Shown: positions 1 through 9,290 of the stretch, one piece after another
Layout: every line of letters begins with the position of its first letter
How positions within the stretch are numbered: the stretch's first letter is position 1
Source of the DNA: Rhodovulum adriaticum
Lineage (GTDB): Bacteria; Pseudomonadota; Alphaproteobacteria; Rhodobacterales; Rhodobacteraceae
Direction: 5' to 3'
NCBI RefSeq assembly: GCF_004345735.1
Contig: NZ_SLXL01000003.1
Location: forward strand, 266,601-330,600
DNA length: 64,000 nucleotides
Notes under the pieces: model-generated
Seen by the model: the letters and a program-made list of their open reading frames with translations, nothing else
What the model was told of the DNA's origin: nothing
The model's database searches: none
Translations under genes and position numbers: made by a program

Positions 1-51
1 GCCGGCAACGGCTAAACCGTCTGACAATATCTTCGCATGGGCGCCGGGCGA

Positions 52-600
52 TTACTCGGCGGCCGCGCGCATTGCAGGCAGGATGATATCTTGCAGCACC
101 TTGTCGGTGATGGGGCCAGCATGGCGCAGGCGGATCACCCCCTGCCCATCGACGACAAAGGTTTCCGGCGCGCCGTAAACACCCCAGTCGATCTTGGTCC
201 GTCCGGTGGTGTCCTCTCCCACCGTGGCGAAGGGGTTTCCTTCGCGTTCCAGATAGGCCAGGGCACGCGGCTGCGTATCGTCGTAATTCACGCCGTGGAT
301 GGTGATGTTCATATCATCGGCCATGCGCAGCAGTTGTGGATGTTCCTGCCGGCAGGCGACGCACCAGGTCCCCCAGAAATTCACCAGCTTGACGCCGGGC
401 GCACGCAGTTCCGCATCGGTCAGCGGGGTCAGATCGCCCAGTTGCACCAGTTGCGTCGGCGGCGCCTCGCGCCCGATCATGGTCGAGGGCAGCGCGTTGG
501 GATCGTCCCGCGTCACGCCGATATAAAACAGAACGGCCAGCCCCGCGAAAATCAGCGGCGGCAGGAACATCAGCGGGGAGAGCGATTTCTTCTCAGACAT
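52..600 (-). CDS. ccmG: CcmG/DsbE thiol:disulfide interchange protein
   Basis: Periplasmic membrane-anchored thioredoxin-like protein that reduces apocytochrome c or its chaperones during cytochrome c maturation. The 182-residue product has one N-terminal membrane anchor (about residues 9-30), a thioredoxin fold with the active site WCVAC (Cys80, Cys83), and a cis-proline loop GAPETF near residue 145, both typical of CcmG. An in-frame extension reaches further upstream, but the ATG at 600 gives the normal N-terminus and overlaps the ccmD stop by 8 bases, as expected for a coupled operon. It is the last ccm gene in the window. The family call is firm. Confidence 0.95.
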   Translation of the reverse strand: MSEKKSLSPLMFLPPLIFAGLAVLFYIGVTRDDPNALPSTMIGREAPPTQLVQLGDLTPLTDAELRAPGVKLVNFWGTWCVACRQEHPQLLRMADDMNITIHGVNYDDTQPRALAYLEREGNPFATVGEDTTGRTKIDWGVYGAPETFVVDGQGVIRLRHAGPITDKVLQDIILPAMRAAAE

Positions 601-751
601 CGGATTTCCTGCGGGCCTCCACCTCTTCCAGTTGGCGACGCACACGCGCAGCACGCCACACCGAAAACGCCACAAGCAGGATCAGCAGGCCCAGCGAAAT
701 CGCGTAAGAGGACAGAACCGCCCCCGCGTATTTACCCAGATCGGGGATCAT
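593..751 (-). CDS. ccmD: Heme exporter protein CcmD
   Basis: Small 52-residue membrane protein that holds CcmE to the CcmABC heme-handling complex. It has a short N-terminal segment with a tyrosine (GKYAG), one hydrophobic helix at about residues 11-30, then a basic and charged cytoplasmic tail (RRQLEEVEARRK), which is the CcmD layout. Its ATG overlaps the ccmC stop in an ATGA arrangement and its stop lies inside the ccmG start region. Sequence conservation in this family is weak, so position, size and topology carry the call. Confidence 0.88.
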   Translation of the reverse strand: MIPDLGKYAGAVLSSYAISLGLLILLVAFSVWRAARVRRQLEEVEARRKSDV

Positions 752-1476
752 CCCATCCGCTCCCGCGCGATCAGCGCCTTGATACGGCGGGCCCGGATTT
801 CCGTCCGGGTCCGCACCAGAACCAGTGTGACGAACAAAAGGCCAAACGCGACCATCGTGATGACCAGCGGCAGCCAATAGACGTTGGCGATGTTCTCTTC
901 CTTGTCCAGCGACATCGTCGCGCCCTGGTGCAGCCCCTGGTTCCAGAAATTGACCGCATAGCGCGACAGGATCGCAAAGACCGATCCGACAAGGCACAGC
1001 ACGCTGGTCAGGTCGGCGGCGGCGTCGGGGTTTTCGATCGCCTCCCACAGGGCGATGTAGCCCAGGTAGAACAGGAACAGGATCAGGAACGAGGTCAGCC
1101 GCGGATCCCACGCCCAGTAGGTGCCCCACATCGGTTCGCCCCAGATGGCGCCGGTGATCAGCGCGATCACCGTCATGGTCAACCCGATCGGTGCCGCGGC
1201 CCGCGCGGCCAGCGCGCTGACATGGTGGCGCCGGATCAGCCAGATCAGAGAGGTCACCAGCATCATCAGCCACGCGTTGATCGCCATCAACGCCGAGGGT
1301 ACGTGAACGTAGATGATCTTGACGGTAGAGCCGAAATTCTCTGCCTCGGGGGTCAGGAAAAAGCCCCAGACCAACCCGACCGCCAACGAAACCAGCGTCA
1401 GCCCCCAGAACCAGGGCAAAAGCGCCCGGCTGGTGCGCATGAACTTCACCGGATTGGCATATTCCCAAAGCGACAT
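748..1476 (-). CDS. ccmC: Heme ABC transporter permease CcmC
   Basis: Integral membrane protein of the cytochrome c maturation system that presents heme to CcmE. The 242-residue product has six predicted membrane helices and the tryptophan-rich WWD motif (WGTYWAWDP, about residues 117-125). Two periplasmic histidines, near 58 (YVHVP) and 183 (GLHQG), match the positions of the heme ligands known in the family. The ATG at 1476 was chosen because upstream in-frame sequence lacks family similarity. The gene lies 55 bases after ccmB and overlaps ccmD by 4 bases. Confidence 0.95.
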   Translation of the reverse strand: MSLWEYANPVKFMRTSRALLPWFWGLTLVSLAVGLVWGFFLTPEAENFGSTVKIIYVHVPSALMAINAWLMMLVTSLIWLIRRHHVSALAARAAAPIGLTMTVIALITGAIWGEPMWGTYWAWDPRLTSFLILFLFYLGYIALWEAIENPDAAADLTSVLCLVGSVFAILSRYAVNFWNQGLHQGATMSLDKEENIANVYWLPLVITMVAFGLLFVTLVLVRTRTEIRARRIKALIARERMG

Positions 1477-1531
1477 GAGCGTTTTCCTAGCGGGCTTTGT
1501 CCAGGGCCTCAAGGCACGAGCCTGTGAAGCC

Positions 1532-2188
1532 TCAGCGCAGGTTGATACGTATGGCCGCAGCCGCCGCAAAGGGCAGCAGCGCGACCGTGGCAAGGGTGAT
1601 GGCAGCCAGCATCATCAGCGGCGTCGCGGTGGCCATGCCATCCGCCCCGCGCGCCACCAGTTCGGCCCCGAAGATCAGCGTCGGCACGTAAAGCGGCAGC
1701 ACCAGCAGCGACAACAACAGGCCGCCCCGCTTCAGCCCCACGGTCAGGGCCGCGCCGAACGTACCGATCATCGACAGCGCGGGCGTGCCAAGCGCCAGGC
1801 TGAGCATCTGCCAGCCAAAGGCGTCGGGCTCCAGGCTCAGCAGCATCCCCAGCCCGGGCGCGGCCAGCGTCAGCGGCAGGCCGGTCGTCACCCAATGGGC
1901 CGCGGCCTTCATCGCGACGACGCCCTCCAGCGGGATCGGTGCGGTGGCCAGCAGGTCCAGCGATCCGTCCTCGTGGTCCAGCGCAAAGATGCGGTCCAGC
2001 GACAGCAGGCATGCCAACAACGCCCCCACCCACAGGATACCCGGGGCGATGGCCGACAGGATCGCGCTGTCGGGCCCCACGCCGAAGGGCACCAGCACGA
2101 CCACGATCAGGAAAAACGCCAGGGCCAGCCCGAACCCGCCCCCGGCGCGCACGGCAAGGTTCAGGTCCCGCAGCAGCAGCGCGATCAT
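1532..2188 (-). CDS. ccmB: Heme exporter protein CcmB
   Basis: Membrane permease subunit paired with the CcmA ATPase in the heme-release step of cytochrome c maturation. The product is 218 residues, the normal CcmB length, with six hydrophobic segments and the conserved cytoplasmic stretch [16 protein letters not shown] (about residues 65-80) characteristic of CcmB. The start overlaps the ccmA stop by four bases (ATGA), showing translational coupling. Nothing looks damaged. Confidence 0.94.
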   Translation of the reverse strand: MIALLLRDLNLAVRAGGGFGLALAFFLIVVVLVPFGVGPDSAILSAIAPGILWVGALLACLLSLDRIFALDHEDGSLDLLATAPIPLEGVVAMKAAAHWVTTGLPLTLAAPGLGMLLSLEPDAFGWQMLSLALGTPALSMIGTFGAALTVGLKRGGLLLSLLVLPLYVPTLIFGAELVARGADGMATATPLMMLAAITLATVALLPFAAAAAIRINLR

Positions 2189-2799
2189 ACAAAGGCCTCG
2201 TCGAAATCGTCCATCTGACGCGGCACCGCCTTGAAGGGGGTCACATCCAATTCCTCAGCCTGAAAGCCCAGGTCGATATGGGTGGCGATCAGCGCCGCAC
2301 CGCCACCCTGAAGGTGGCGTTTCACCGCCTGACCGAACAGCGCGACCGAGGCCACGTCCAGCGATACGGTCGGTTCGTCCAGCACCCAGATCGGCCGCCC
2401 CGTCACCAGCAGCCGCGCCAGGCCCAGCCGCCGTTTCTGACCCGCCGACAGGTTCTGCGCCTGCCGATGTGCCAGATCGGTCAGGTTGAAATCCTCCAGC
2501 GCCGAGCCCAGCCCGCGCTGTCCGAAGATCCGCGCCCAGAAGGCCAGGTTTTCGGTAACCGTCAGCGTGGCCTTCAGCCCGTCGGCATGGGCGGCATAGG
2601 CCATCGTCTCGGGGGGGACGGATACGCGGCCCTCCAGCGCGGGTTGCAACCCGGCCAGGGTACGCAACAGCGTCGTCTTGCCGATCCCGTTGGGTCCGCG
2701 CAGCAAAAGTGCCTGGCCAGCCTTCAGGGTGAAGCTCACCCCCTCCAGGACAGGTACACCGCCCCGTGCGCAGGCCAGGTTTTCCACGGTCAATTCCAT
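2185..2799 (-). CDS. ccmA: Heme exporter ATP-binding protein CcmA
   Basis: ABC ATPase that powers release of holo-CcmE from CcmC/CcmD. The 204-residue product shows a Walker A motif GPNGIGKTT (near residue 35), the signature NLSAGQKRR, and Walker B with WVLDEP. The ATG at 2799 gives the usual start MELTVENL; another in-frame ATG at 2817 would add six residues. It is the first gene of the ccm run. Upstream lie stacked hairpins and the 3' end of the Mth938-domain gene, so the operon probably has its own promoter near 2800-2850, which I could not locate with certainty. Confidence 0.94.
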   Translation of the reverse strand: MELTVENLACARGGVPVLEGVSFTLKAGQALLLRGPNGIGKTTLLRTLAGLQPALEGRVSVPPETMAYAAHADGLKATLTVTENLAFWARIFGQRGLGSALEDFNLTDLAHRQAQNLSAGQKRRLGLARLLVTGRPIWVLDEPTVSLDVASVALFGQAVKRHLQGGGAALIATHIDLGFQAEELDVTPFKAVPRQMDDFDEAFV

Positions 2800-2852
2800 G
2801 GCTGACGCATAGCCCAAACCCCGCCAATCGGGAAGCGCAGAGCGGCGGGGGC

Positions 2853-2920
2853 GGCAGGATTTTCACGAAAATCCTGCCGTGGAAAAATCTTCGGGAAGAT
2901 TTTTCGGCGCGTTCCGCGCC
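2853..2920. terminator. Three consecutive perfect hairpins between two operons
   Basis: Three adjacent inverted repeats fill this gap. The first pairs 2853-2863 with 2868-2878 (11 bp, 4-base loop). The second pairs 2882-2892 with 2895-2905 (11 bp on paper, with only two bases between arms). The third pairs 2906-2911 with 2915-2920 (6 bp, 3-base loop). The AT-rich middle hairpin places A and T tracts beside GC stems on both strands. They sit after the stop of the Mth938-domain gene on the minus strand and before ccmA, which suits a terminator or an RNA 3'-end stabiliser; the function is inferred. Confidence 0.6.
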
Positions 2921-2924
2921 AATT

Positions 2925-2947
2925 GGGTATTTGGACCAAGAAGAAGG
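2925..2947 (-). repeat. 23-base 3'-end motif, copy 1
   Basis: Read on the minus strand this begins CCTTCTTCTTGG and ends AAATACCC. It lies five bases after the stop codon of the Mth938-domain gene, in its sense direction. A second copy with 20 of 23 bases identical lies at 9235-9257 on the plus strand, one base after another stop codon. Both copies are followed by hairpins, so the motif behaves like a strand-specific element of mRNA 3' ends. Confidence 0.6.
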
Positions 2948-2952
2948 AGGGC

Positions 2953-3327
2953 CTAGCGCCCCATGCCCGCCGCTGTCACGGGAACAAGGGCCACGGCCAC
3001 GCGGCGGCCCTCAGACAGCAGAACGTTGTAGCTGCGCGCCGCCGAGGGGCTGGACATGATTTCAACCCCCAGGCCCGCCGCCTCCAGCCGGGGCTGAAGG
3101 CCACCCGGCAAGGGCGTCAGGCTGTCGCCGGTCCCCACCAGCAGAACGTCGATCTGCCCGGCCAGGGCGGAAAGCGGCGCGTCCTCTTGGGGGCCGGCCC
3201 AGGATTGCACCCGGCCCTGCCCGACGAGAACGCCGCCGTCGTACAGCTGCCCGTCCACGCGAAAGAAGCCGGGGCCGTAGCCGTCTACCGGCAGGCCCTC
3301 GGGAATATGCATCTCGTTGACCAGCAT
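2953..3327 (-). CDS. Mth938-like (DUF498) domain protein
   Basis: A 124-residue protein of the Mth938/NDUFAF3-like fold. It contains the family core VDGYGPGFFRVDGQ followed by a glycine-rich sheet segment (DVLLVGTG) and the helix after PLP. Members occur next to secDF in many alphaproteobacteria, and the mitochondrial relative NDUFAF3 is a complex I assembly factor; the bacterial role is not established. The ATG at 3327 lies 7 bases after the secF stop, and upstream in-frame codons would overlap secF, so this start is preferred. It is probably the last gene of the yajC-secD-secF operon. Confidence 0.8.
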   Translation of the reverse strand: MLVNEMHIPEGLPVDGYGPGFFRVDGQLYDGGVLVGQGRVQSWAGPQEDAPLSALAGQIDVLLVGTGDSLTPLPGGLQPRLEAAGLGVEIMSSPSAARSYNVLLSEGRRVAVALVPVTAAGMGR

Positions 3328-3334
3328 GGACCGA

Positions 3335-4306
3335 TCAGGCGTCCACGTCGGCGAATTGCGTGCCTGCGCCGCCATCGTCCTGTTTCGACCAGTCGCGCTT
3401 GACCCCAAGCATCAGAAGGATGTTAGAGGCCACGAAGACCGACGAATAGGTGCCGACGACCACGCCCCAGATCATGGCAAAGACGAACCCGCGGATCACG
3501 TCGCCGCCCAGAACGAACAGCGCAATCAGCGCCAAGAGCGTGGTGACCGATGTCATCACCGTGCGCGACAGGGTTTCGTTGATCGAGAGGTTCAGTACCT
3601 CTTTCAGCGCCATCTTCTTGTAGCGGCGCAGGTTTTCGCGCACGCGGTCGAACACGACCACGGTGTCGTTCAGCGAATAGCCGACGATGGTCAGCAGCGC
3701 GGCGATGATGGCCAGGTCGAACTTGATCTGCAAGGCGGCGAAGATGCCGATGGTCAACGTCACGTCATGCACCAACGCCGCCACGGCGCCCAGGCTGAAC
3801 TGCCATTCGAACCGCAGCCAGATATAGACCAGCACCGCAAAGATGGCGAGCGCGACCGCCAGAACGGCCGTTCGGATCAACTCTCCCGAAACCTTGGGGC
3901 CGACGCTTTCGACCGAGGGGAAGGTGATGTCAGGCGCCACCTGTTGCAGTGCGGCCTCGACCGCGGCGATGGTTTCCGGCGTCACGCTTTCCTGGCCGTC
4001 CTGGGCCTGGATGCGGACCTGGGCCACGTTCTTGTCCGGGCCGAAACCGGGATCGAAAACCTCGGTGATCGTCACGTCGCCCAGATCCAACGCTGCCAGG
4101 GCATCGCGGTAGATGCCCACATCGACCGGCTGTGCGCTTTCGGTGCGGATCGTGGTGCCGCCGCGAAAGTCGATCCCAAAGTTCAGGCCGAGTGTCGCGA
4201 AGAGCAGGACAGAGGCCACCATCGCCATAAGCGAGGCGCCAAAGCTGATCCGCGTGGCGCGGAAAAAGTCCCAGTTCGTTTCCGAGGGCACGAGTTTCAA
4301 GCGCAT
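3335..4306 (-). CDS. secF: Protein translocase subunit SecF
   Basis: Inner-membrane subunit of the SecDF complex, which uses the proton gradient to pull exported proteins through SecYEG. The 323-residue product has an N-terminal helix, the periplasmic motif GIDFRGGT (about residues 43-50), and a C-terminal block of five helices with GYSLNDTVVVFDRVREN, the SecF signature. It follows secD after a 10-base gap and precedes the Mth938-domain gene. Length and motifs are normal. Confidence 0.97.
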   Translation of the reverse strand: MRLKLVPSETNWDFFRATRISFGASLMAMVASVLLFATLGLNFGIDFRGGTTIRTESAQPVDVGIYRDALAALDLGDVTITEVFDPGFGPDKNVAQVRIQAQDGQESVTPETIAAVEAALQQVAPDITFPSVESVGPKVSGELIRTAVLAVALAIFAVLVYIWLRFEWQFSLGAVAALVHDVTLTIGIFAALQIKFDLAIIAALLTIVGYSLNDTVVVFDRVRENLRRYKKMALKEVLNLSINETLSRTVMTSVTTLLALIALFVLGGDVIRGFVFAMIWGVVVGTYSSVFVASNILLMLGVKRDWSKQDDGGAGTQFADVDA

Positions 4307-4316
4307 GACAGGTCCC

Positions 4317-5981
4317 TCACAAGGCGATGGTCTTGGGGCGGCGGCGTTCCATCCAGATCACGATCATCAGCCGCGTCACGAAGATCGCGGTAAAGACCGA
4401 GGTCAGGATGCCCAGCCCCAGCGTCACCGCAAAGCCCCGCACCGGGCCAGAGCCCAGCATGAACAGGATCGTGGCGGTGATAAAGGTGGTGATGTTGGCG
4501 TCCAGGATCGCCGACAACGCCTTTTCGTAGCCCAGTTCGATTGCGCGCGCCGGGCCGCGGGCGGATTTCAGTTCCTCGCGGATCCGCTCGAACACCAGCA
4601 CATTGGCGTCCACCGCCATGCCGATGGTCAGCACGATCCCGGCGATGCCCGGCAGGGTCAGCGTGGCCCCGATGGCCGACAGCAGGCCAAAGATCAGCCC
4701 AACATTGACCAGCAGCGCGATATTGGCGAACAGGCCGAACAGGCCATAGCTGGCCCCCATGAAAACCAGAACCGCGACGAAGGCCACGATGCTGGCGATC
4801 TGGCCGGCGGCGATGCTGTCGGCGCCCAGTTCCGGGCCGATGGTCCGCTCTTCGAGAAAGACCAGTTCGGCGGGCAGCGCCCCAGCGCGGAGCAGCACGG
4901 CCAGTTGCGTGGAATCCTCGACCGTGAAATTGCCGGTGATCTGCCCAGACCCGCCCAGGATTGCCTCTCGGATCACGGGGGCGGAAATCACCTCTTCGTC
5001 CAGCACGATGGCGAAGGGTTCGCCGACGTTTTCAGAGGTGTATTGCCCGAACTTGCGCGCCCCCGCCGGATTGAACCGGAAGGTGACGGACGGCAGCCCG
5101 TTCTGGTCGAACCCCGGTTGCGCATCGGTCAGGTCCTCACCCGAAACGACGGCCCGTTTTTCAAGGATGTAATAGGTCCCGTTATCCTCGATATCGGGAT
5201 AGATCACGTTACCCGTGCCCGGCGCTTCGTCCGGGTTGGCGGTGCGCGAGACGACCGGGTGAAAGGTCAGCCGCGCGGTGGTCCCGATCAGCGCCTTCAA
5301 CTCTTCGGCAGAGCCGATGCCGGGCACCTGGATCAGGATGCGGTCCGCGCCCTGGCGCTGGATCGTCGGTTCGCGGGTGCCGACCTCGTCCACGCGGCGG
5401 CGGACGATTTCCAGCGATTGCTGGATGGTGCGGTCGCGCGTGGCCTGCTGCTCGGCCTCGGACAGCTGGACGATCAGCATGTCGCCCTCGCCCCGCACCT
5501 CGATATCCGAGGCGCCGACGCCGGTCAGCGTGACCGTGGGCCGGGCCAGTTCGCGGACAGCGGCAACCGCAGCGGCCATGTTCTCGGGGCGCGAGACCTG
5601 GACGTGCAGTTCGCCCACCGGCGCATCGCGGCGCCGGATCGTTCCGATTTCGGCCCGCTGCTCGCGCAGGGCGTCGCGCACGTCGGGCCATAGCCCGTCC
5701 ATACGCTCGGCATAGACATCGTCGACCTGCACCTCGGCCAGAAGATGTGCGCCGCCGCGCAGGTCCAGACCCAGATTGACCAGCCCCGAGGGCAGCCATC
5801 CCGGCCAGGCATCGCGCTTGGCGATCAACTCGGGCGTGGTGGCGCCGGTCGCCTCGATCGCCTGTACGGCGTCGTTATGCCCCTCCACCCGCGTGTAAAA
5901 GGCGTTGGGCATCGCCAGCGCCAGCCCGAAAAGGACCGCCGCCAGGATCGCCACCCGTTTCCAAAGCGCGATTTGCAGCAT
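4317..5981 (-). CDS. secD: Protein translocase subunit SecD
   Basis: Partner of SecF in proton-driven protein export. The 554-residue protein starts with a membrane helix, has the P1 motif GLDLRGGAHLL (about residue 70), a large periplasmic region, and six C-terminal helices with GMAVDANVLVFERIREE, the SecD signature. SecD and SecF are separate here rather than fused. The gene starts 6 bases after the yajC stop. Confidence 0.97.
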   Translation of the reverse strand: MLQIALWKRVAILAAVLFGLALAMPNAFYTRVEGHNDAVQAIEATGATTPELIAKRDAWPGWLPSGLVNLGLDLRGGAHLLAEVQVDDVYAERMDGLWPDVRDALREQRAEIGTIRRRDAPVGELHVQVSRPENMAAAVAAVRELARPTVTLTGVGASDIEVRGEGDMLIVQLSEAEQQATRDRTIQQSLEIVRRRVDEVGTREPTIQRQGADRILIQVPGIGSAEELKALIGTTARLTFHPVVSRTANPDEAPGTGNVIYPDIEDNGTYYILEKRAVVSGEDLTDAQPGFDQNGLPSVTFRFNPAGARKFGQYTSENVGEPFAIVLDEEVISAPVIREAILGGSGQITGNFTVEDSTQLAVLLRAGALPAELVFLEERTIGPELGADSIAAGQIASIVAFVAVLVFMGASYGLFGLFANIALLVNVGLIFGLLSAIGATLTLPGIAGIVLTIGMAVDANVLVFERIREELKSARGPARAIELGYEKALSAILDANITTFITATILFMLGSGPVRGFAVTLGLGILTSVFTAIFVTRLMIVIWMERRRPKTIAL

Positions 5982-5987
5982 GGATGC

Positions 5988-6317
5988 TTACGCCTTTTCG
6001 GCCGGCTCGGTCTTGTTCAGCACTTGGGTAATCGTGTGACGCACGACGCGCACCTTGACGCCCTCGGCGATCTCGGCCTCGATTTCCTCGTCGTCCTTGA
6101 CCTTGGTCACCTTGGCGATCAGCCCGCCCTGGGTCACCACCTGGTCGCCGCGGCGCAGGGCATCGACCATCGCCTTGTGTTCCTTCATCTTTTTCTGCTG
6201 CGGACGGATCAGCAGGAAATACATGATCAGAAAGATCAGGATCAGAGGCAGGAAAGAGCCGAAGGCGCCGACGGCGCCGCCACCGGCCGCTTGCGCGAAG
6301 GCAGGCGTTGCAAACAT
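5988..6317 (-). CDS. yajC: Preprotein translocase subunit YajC
   Basis: Small accessory protein of the Sec holotranslocon, 109 residues, with one membrane helix (about residues 22-40) ending in the conserved RPQQKKMKEH and a cytoplasmic domain with GDQVVTQGGLIAKV. The N-terminus looks like a short export signal (MFATPAFAQA). It is the first gene of yajC-secD-secF. The promoter should lie in 6318-6452, shared with the divergent protease gene, but no clear boxes were seen. Confidence 0.95.
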   Translation of the reverse strand: MFATPAFAQAAGGGAVGAFGSFLPLILIFLIMYFLLIRPQQKKMKEHKAMVDALRRGDQVVTQGGLIAKVTKVKDDEEIEAEIAEGVKVRVVRHTITQVLNKTEPAEKA

Positions 6318-6452
6318 GTGAAATCCCCGTGTTCTGCGGGCGGTCCTGCCGCCCGGTTCGTGTCGCGCGGCACCCTATTGCGTGCCCCCCGGCTTGGCAA
6401 GGCGCACCGGTTCCCGCTTTCACTTGGGCGGTGCAGCGGGCATATCAAGGGC

Positions 6453-7166
6453 ATGAACCGCCTTGCCGCCGCCCTCGCCCTGATGGCCTGCCTTTCGCAG
6501 GCGCAGGCCAACCCCCTGCCCGGCCCCGAACGGCTGGCCGACGCGGCGCATGCCGATTGGGCGGCCATCGGGCGCGTGAACGTGGCAGGCTTCGGCTCTG
6601 GCGGGACATGCACGGGCACGCTGATCGCCCCTGACCTCGTGATGACCGCGGCGCATTGCCTTTACGCGGTGAAAGGGATCGCACGCGCCGCGCCCGGACA
6701 GGTGCATTTCCTGGCCGGGTGGCTGAAGGGCAGCTATGCCGCCCACCGCACCGCCGAACGCATCTACATCCACCCCGGTTACGAGCACCAAGCCAAGATT
6801 GATTTCAACAACTTGCGCAGCGATCTTGCAATCTTGCACCTGGCCGCGCCGATCACGCAGGTCAAACCGATCCCGCTATCCCAAACCGCTGTGGACGCCG
6901 CCCCGCTCAGCCTGATCGGCTATCGCCGCGACCGGCCCAACGCGCTCAGCCGGCAATCGGGATGCCGGGTGCGGGCACGTCAGGACGGGGTGATCGGGCT
7001 GGACTGCACCGCCATTCCGGGCAGCTCCGGCGGCCCGGTCCTGGCCGAAACGCCCGATGGCTGGCGCGTGATCGCCGTGGTCACCGCCGCCAATACCGGC
7101 CCCGGCCCCGTGCGCACCGTGGCCGCCCCGGTCGGCATGGCGACGCTGGCCGATCTGCTGCCCTGA
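6453..7166 (+). CDS. Secreted trypsin-like serine protease (S1 family)
   Basis: A 237-residue exported protease. It has a signal peptide (residues 1-19, ending AQA), the His68 motif TAAHC, the Asp124 motif RSDLAIL and the Ser192 motif GSSGGP, so the catalytic triad is intact. Cysteine pairs near 53/69 and 171/185 could form disulfides. The ATG at 6453 is preferred because it directly precedes the signal peptide; a longer upstream in-frame extension is antisense to yajC. It is a stand-alone gene divergent from yajC, and its substrate cannot be told from the sequence. Confidence 0.85.
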   Translation: MNRLAAALALMACLSQAQANPLPGPERLADAAHADWAAIGRVNVAGFGSGGTCTGTLIAPDLVMTAAHCLYAVKGIARAAPGQVHFLAGWLKGSYAAHRTAERIYIHPGYEHQAKIDFNNLRSDLAILHLAAPITQVKPIPLSQTAVDAAPLSLIGYRRDRPNALSRQSGCRVRARQDGVIGLDCTAIPGSSGGPVLAETPDGWRVIAVVTAANTGPGPVRTVAAPVGMATLADLLP

Positions 7167-7239
7167 CGATTTGCCGGTTCAAAACGTCGCGCGGGTGGGG
7201 CATACGGACACCGAACACCGCTTTCCCAAGGGGGTCCTC

Positions 7240-8532
7240 ATGCACGACATCCGCGCCATCCGCGAAAACCCCGACGCCTTCGACGCCGCGCTGGCCCGCC
7301 GGGGGCTGGCGCCGGTCGCCGCCGACATCCTGGCCATCGACACCGCCCGGCGGGAAAAGATCCTGGCCGCCGAAACCGCCCAGGCCGAGCAGAACAAGGC
7401 CTCGAAAAAAATCGGCAAAGCCAAGGCATCGGGCGACGAGGCCGAATTCGACCGCCTGCGCGCCCTTGTCGCCGACAAGAAGGCCGAGATCGCCCAGTTG
7501 AACGAGGCCGCCAAGGCCGAGGATGCCCGCCTGCAAGAGATGCTGATGGGCCTGCCCAACCTGCCGCTGGACGACATCCCCGACGGCGCGGACGAGGCCG
7601 ACAATGTCGAGCTGCACCGCTGGGGCACCCCGCGCGCCTTTGCCTTCGACCCGAAAGAACATTACGACCTGCCCGCCGTACAGGCCGGAATGGATTTCCA
7701 GACGGCCGCGAAACTGGCCGGCTCGCGCTTTGTGGTGCTGAAGGGGGCCGTCGCCCGCCTGCACCGGGCGCTGGCCCAATTCATGCTGGACACCCACACC
7801 ACCGATAACGGCCTGACCGAGGTCAACGCCCCCGTGCTGGTGCGCGAGGAAATGATGTACGGCACCGGGCAATTGCCGAAATTCGGCGAGGACAGCTATC
7901 AGACGCGTGAGGGCTGGTGGCTGATACCCACATCCGAGGTGACGCTGACCAACACGGTATCGGATACAATCCTGGACGCCGCCGACCTGCCCCGCCGGAT
8001 GACCGCCCATTCCCTGTGCTTCCGGTCCGAGGCCGGCAGCGCGGGCCGCGACACCGCGGGAATGCTGCGCCAGCACCAGTTCGAAAAGGTGGAAATGGTC
8101 TCGATCACCACGCCCGACGCGGGCCGGGATGAACTGGAACGCATGACCAAATGCGCCGAGGGCATCCTGGAACGGCTGGGCCTGCCCTACCGCACGGTGG
8201 TCCTGTGCACCGGCGACGTGGGCTTCGGCGCGCGCCGCACCCATGATATCGAGGTCTGGCTGCCCGGCCAAAACACCTATCGCGAGATTTCCAGCGTGTC
8301 GCTCTGCGGCGACTTCCAGGCCCGGCGGATGAACGCCCGCTACCGCCCGGCGGATGGCGGCAAGCCCGAATATGTGCACACACTGAACGGGTCGGGGCTG
8401 GCCGTGGGGCGCTGCCTGATCGCGGTGCTGGAAAACGGCCAGGAAGAGGACGGCTCTGTCACCCTGCCCCAGGCGCTGCTGCCCTGGCTGGGCGGCAAGA
8501 CCCGCCTGACCGCCGACGGCGAGCTGGTCTGA
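7240..8532 (+). CDS. serS: Seryl-tRNA synthetase
   Basis: Charges tRNA-Ser with serine. The 430-residue product has the N-terminal coiled-coil arm (about residues 27-100, rich in Lys, Glu and Ala) and the class II core with motif 2 [15 protein letters not shown] and motif 3 [16 protein letters not shown]. The ATG at 7240 gives the conserved start [10 protein letters not shown]; the in-frame stretch before it has no family similarity. The stop overlaps the start of the next gene (TGATG), indicating coupling. Confidence 0.97.
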   Translation: MHDIRAIRENPDAFDAALARRGLAPVAADILAIDTARREKILAAETAQAEQNKASKKIGKAKASGDEAEFDRLRALVADKKAEIAQLNEAAKAEDARLQEMLMGLPNLPLDDIPDGADEADNVELHRWGTPRAFAFDPKEHYDLPAVQAGMDFQTAAKLAGSRFVVLKGAVARLHRALAQFMLDTHTTDNGLTEVNAPVLVREEMMYGTGQLPKFGEDSYQTREGWWLIPTSEVTLTNTVSDTILDAADLPRRMTAHSLCFRSEAGSAGRDTAGMLRQHQFEKVEMVSITTPDAGRDELERMTKCAEGILERLGLPYRTVVLCTGDVGFGARRTHDIEVWLPGQNTYREISSVSLCGDFQARRMNARYRPADGGKPEYVHTLNGSGLAVGRCLIAVLENGQEEDGSVTLPQALLPWLGGKTRLTADGELV

Positions 8533-9233
8533 TGGACCCGATCAAGGCCGTCTTCACCTTCGTCGCGACGCTGTTCTTCGTGCTGTCGCCGCTGCTGTCG
8601 GGCGGGTTCGGCGGGTTTGAACCGGCGCAATTCCCGGTGCCCCAGGACAACCCGCCGGTACAGCCCGCGGGCTATGCCTTTGCGATCTGGGGGCTGATCT
8701 ATGGCTGGCTGCTGGTCTCGGCCGGGTTCGGCCTGGTCAAGCGGGCGCAGGATACGGGCTGGGAACGCACCCGCCTGCCGCTAATCCTGTCGCTGGCCCC
8801 CGGCGCGGCCTGGATCGGGGTCGCCCTGAATACCGCGCTTTGGGCCTCGATCCTGCTGTGGTGGATGCTGGCCATGGCCCTTTGGGCGCTCTTCGCCGCG
8901 CCGCGCCGCGATCGCTGGCTGGCCCAGGCCCCCATCGCCATCTATGCGGGCTGGCTGACCGCGGCGGGCTGGGTGTCGGTGGGGCTGCTGGGCGCGGGCT
9001 ATGGCATCGGCCCGGGCGAAACCGTCTGGGCACTGATCGCGCTGGCCGGCGCGCTGGCCACCGGCGCGCTGGTGCAAACCCGCCTTGGCCGGGCGCCGGA
9101 ATATGGCGCGACGCTGGTCTGGGCGCTGGTGGGGGTGCTGATCGCCAATGCCACCACCAACCCGCTGGTCGCCTTTGCGGCCATTGCCGGGATCGTGCTG
9201 ATCGGCACGCTCACCCTCAAGGCCGCACGCTGA
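8532..9233 (+). CDS. Tryptophan-rich membrane protein, TspO-like
   Basis: A 233-residue integral membrane protein with about seven hydrophobic helices and many tryptophans. The stretch PAGYAFAIWGLIYGWLL (about residues 45-61) resembles the loop and second helix of tryptophan-rich sensory (TspO/MBR) relatives, but the protein is longer than the usual 150-160 residue TspO. Function is unknown; porphyrin or small-molecule binding is only suggested by the family. It overlaps the serS stop by one base, so the two are probably co-transcribed. Confidence 0.6.
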   Translation: MDPIKAVFTFVATLFFVLSPLLSGGFGGFEPAQFPVPQDNPPVQPAGYAFAIWGLIYGWLLVSAGFGLVKRAQDTGWERTRLPLILSLAPGAAWIGVALNTALWASILLWWMLAMALWALFAAPRRDRWLAQAPIAIYAGWLTAAGWVSVGLLGAGYGIGPGETVWALIALAGALATGALVQTRLGRAPEYGATLVWALVGVLIANATTNPLVAFAAIAGIVLIGTLTLKAAR

Positions 9234-9234
9234 G

Positions 9235-9257
9235 CCTTCTTCTTGGCTGAAATACCC
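9235..9257 (+). repeat. 23-base 3'-end motif, copy 2
   Basis: Starts CCTTCTTCTTGG and ends AAATACCC, one base after the stop of the tryptophan-rich membrane protein gene. It matches the minus-strand copy at 2925-2947 in 20 of 23 positions. A GC hairpin follows at 9270-9287. Confidence 0.6.
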
Positions 9258-9269
9258 CCGCCGGAGGCA

Positions 9270-9287
9270 TGCGCCCGCAAGGGCGCA
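9270..9287. terminator. GC hairpin with GCAA tetraloop between convergent genes
   Basis: A perfect 7-bp stem pairs 9270-9276 with 9281-9287, with a GNRA-type loop (GCAA). It lies between the stops of the serS-membrane protein unit (+) and der (-). There is no T tract, so a Rho-assisted or RNA-stabilising role is as likely as intrinsic termination. Confidence 0.45.
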
Positions 9288-9290
9288 CCC

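Noticed and set aside
37..1527. A 496-codon plus-strand frame across the ccm genes
   Set aside because: It is antisense to ccmG, ccmD and ccmC, which have clear family motifs, and its product has no domain.
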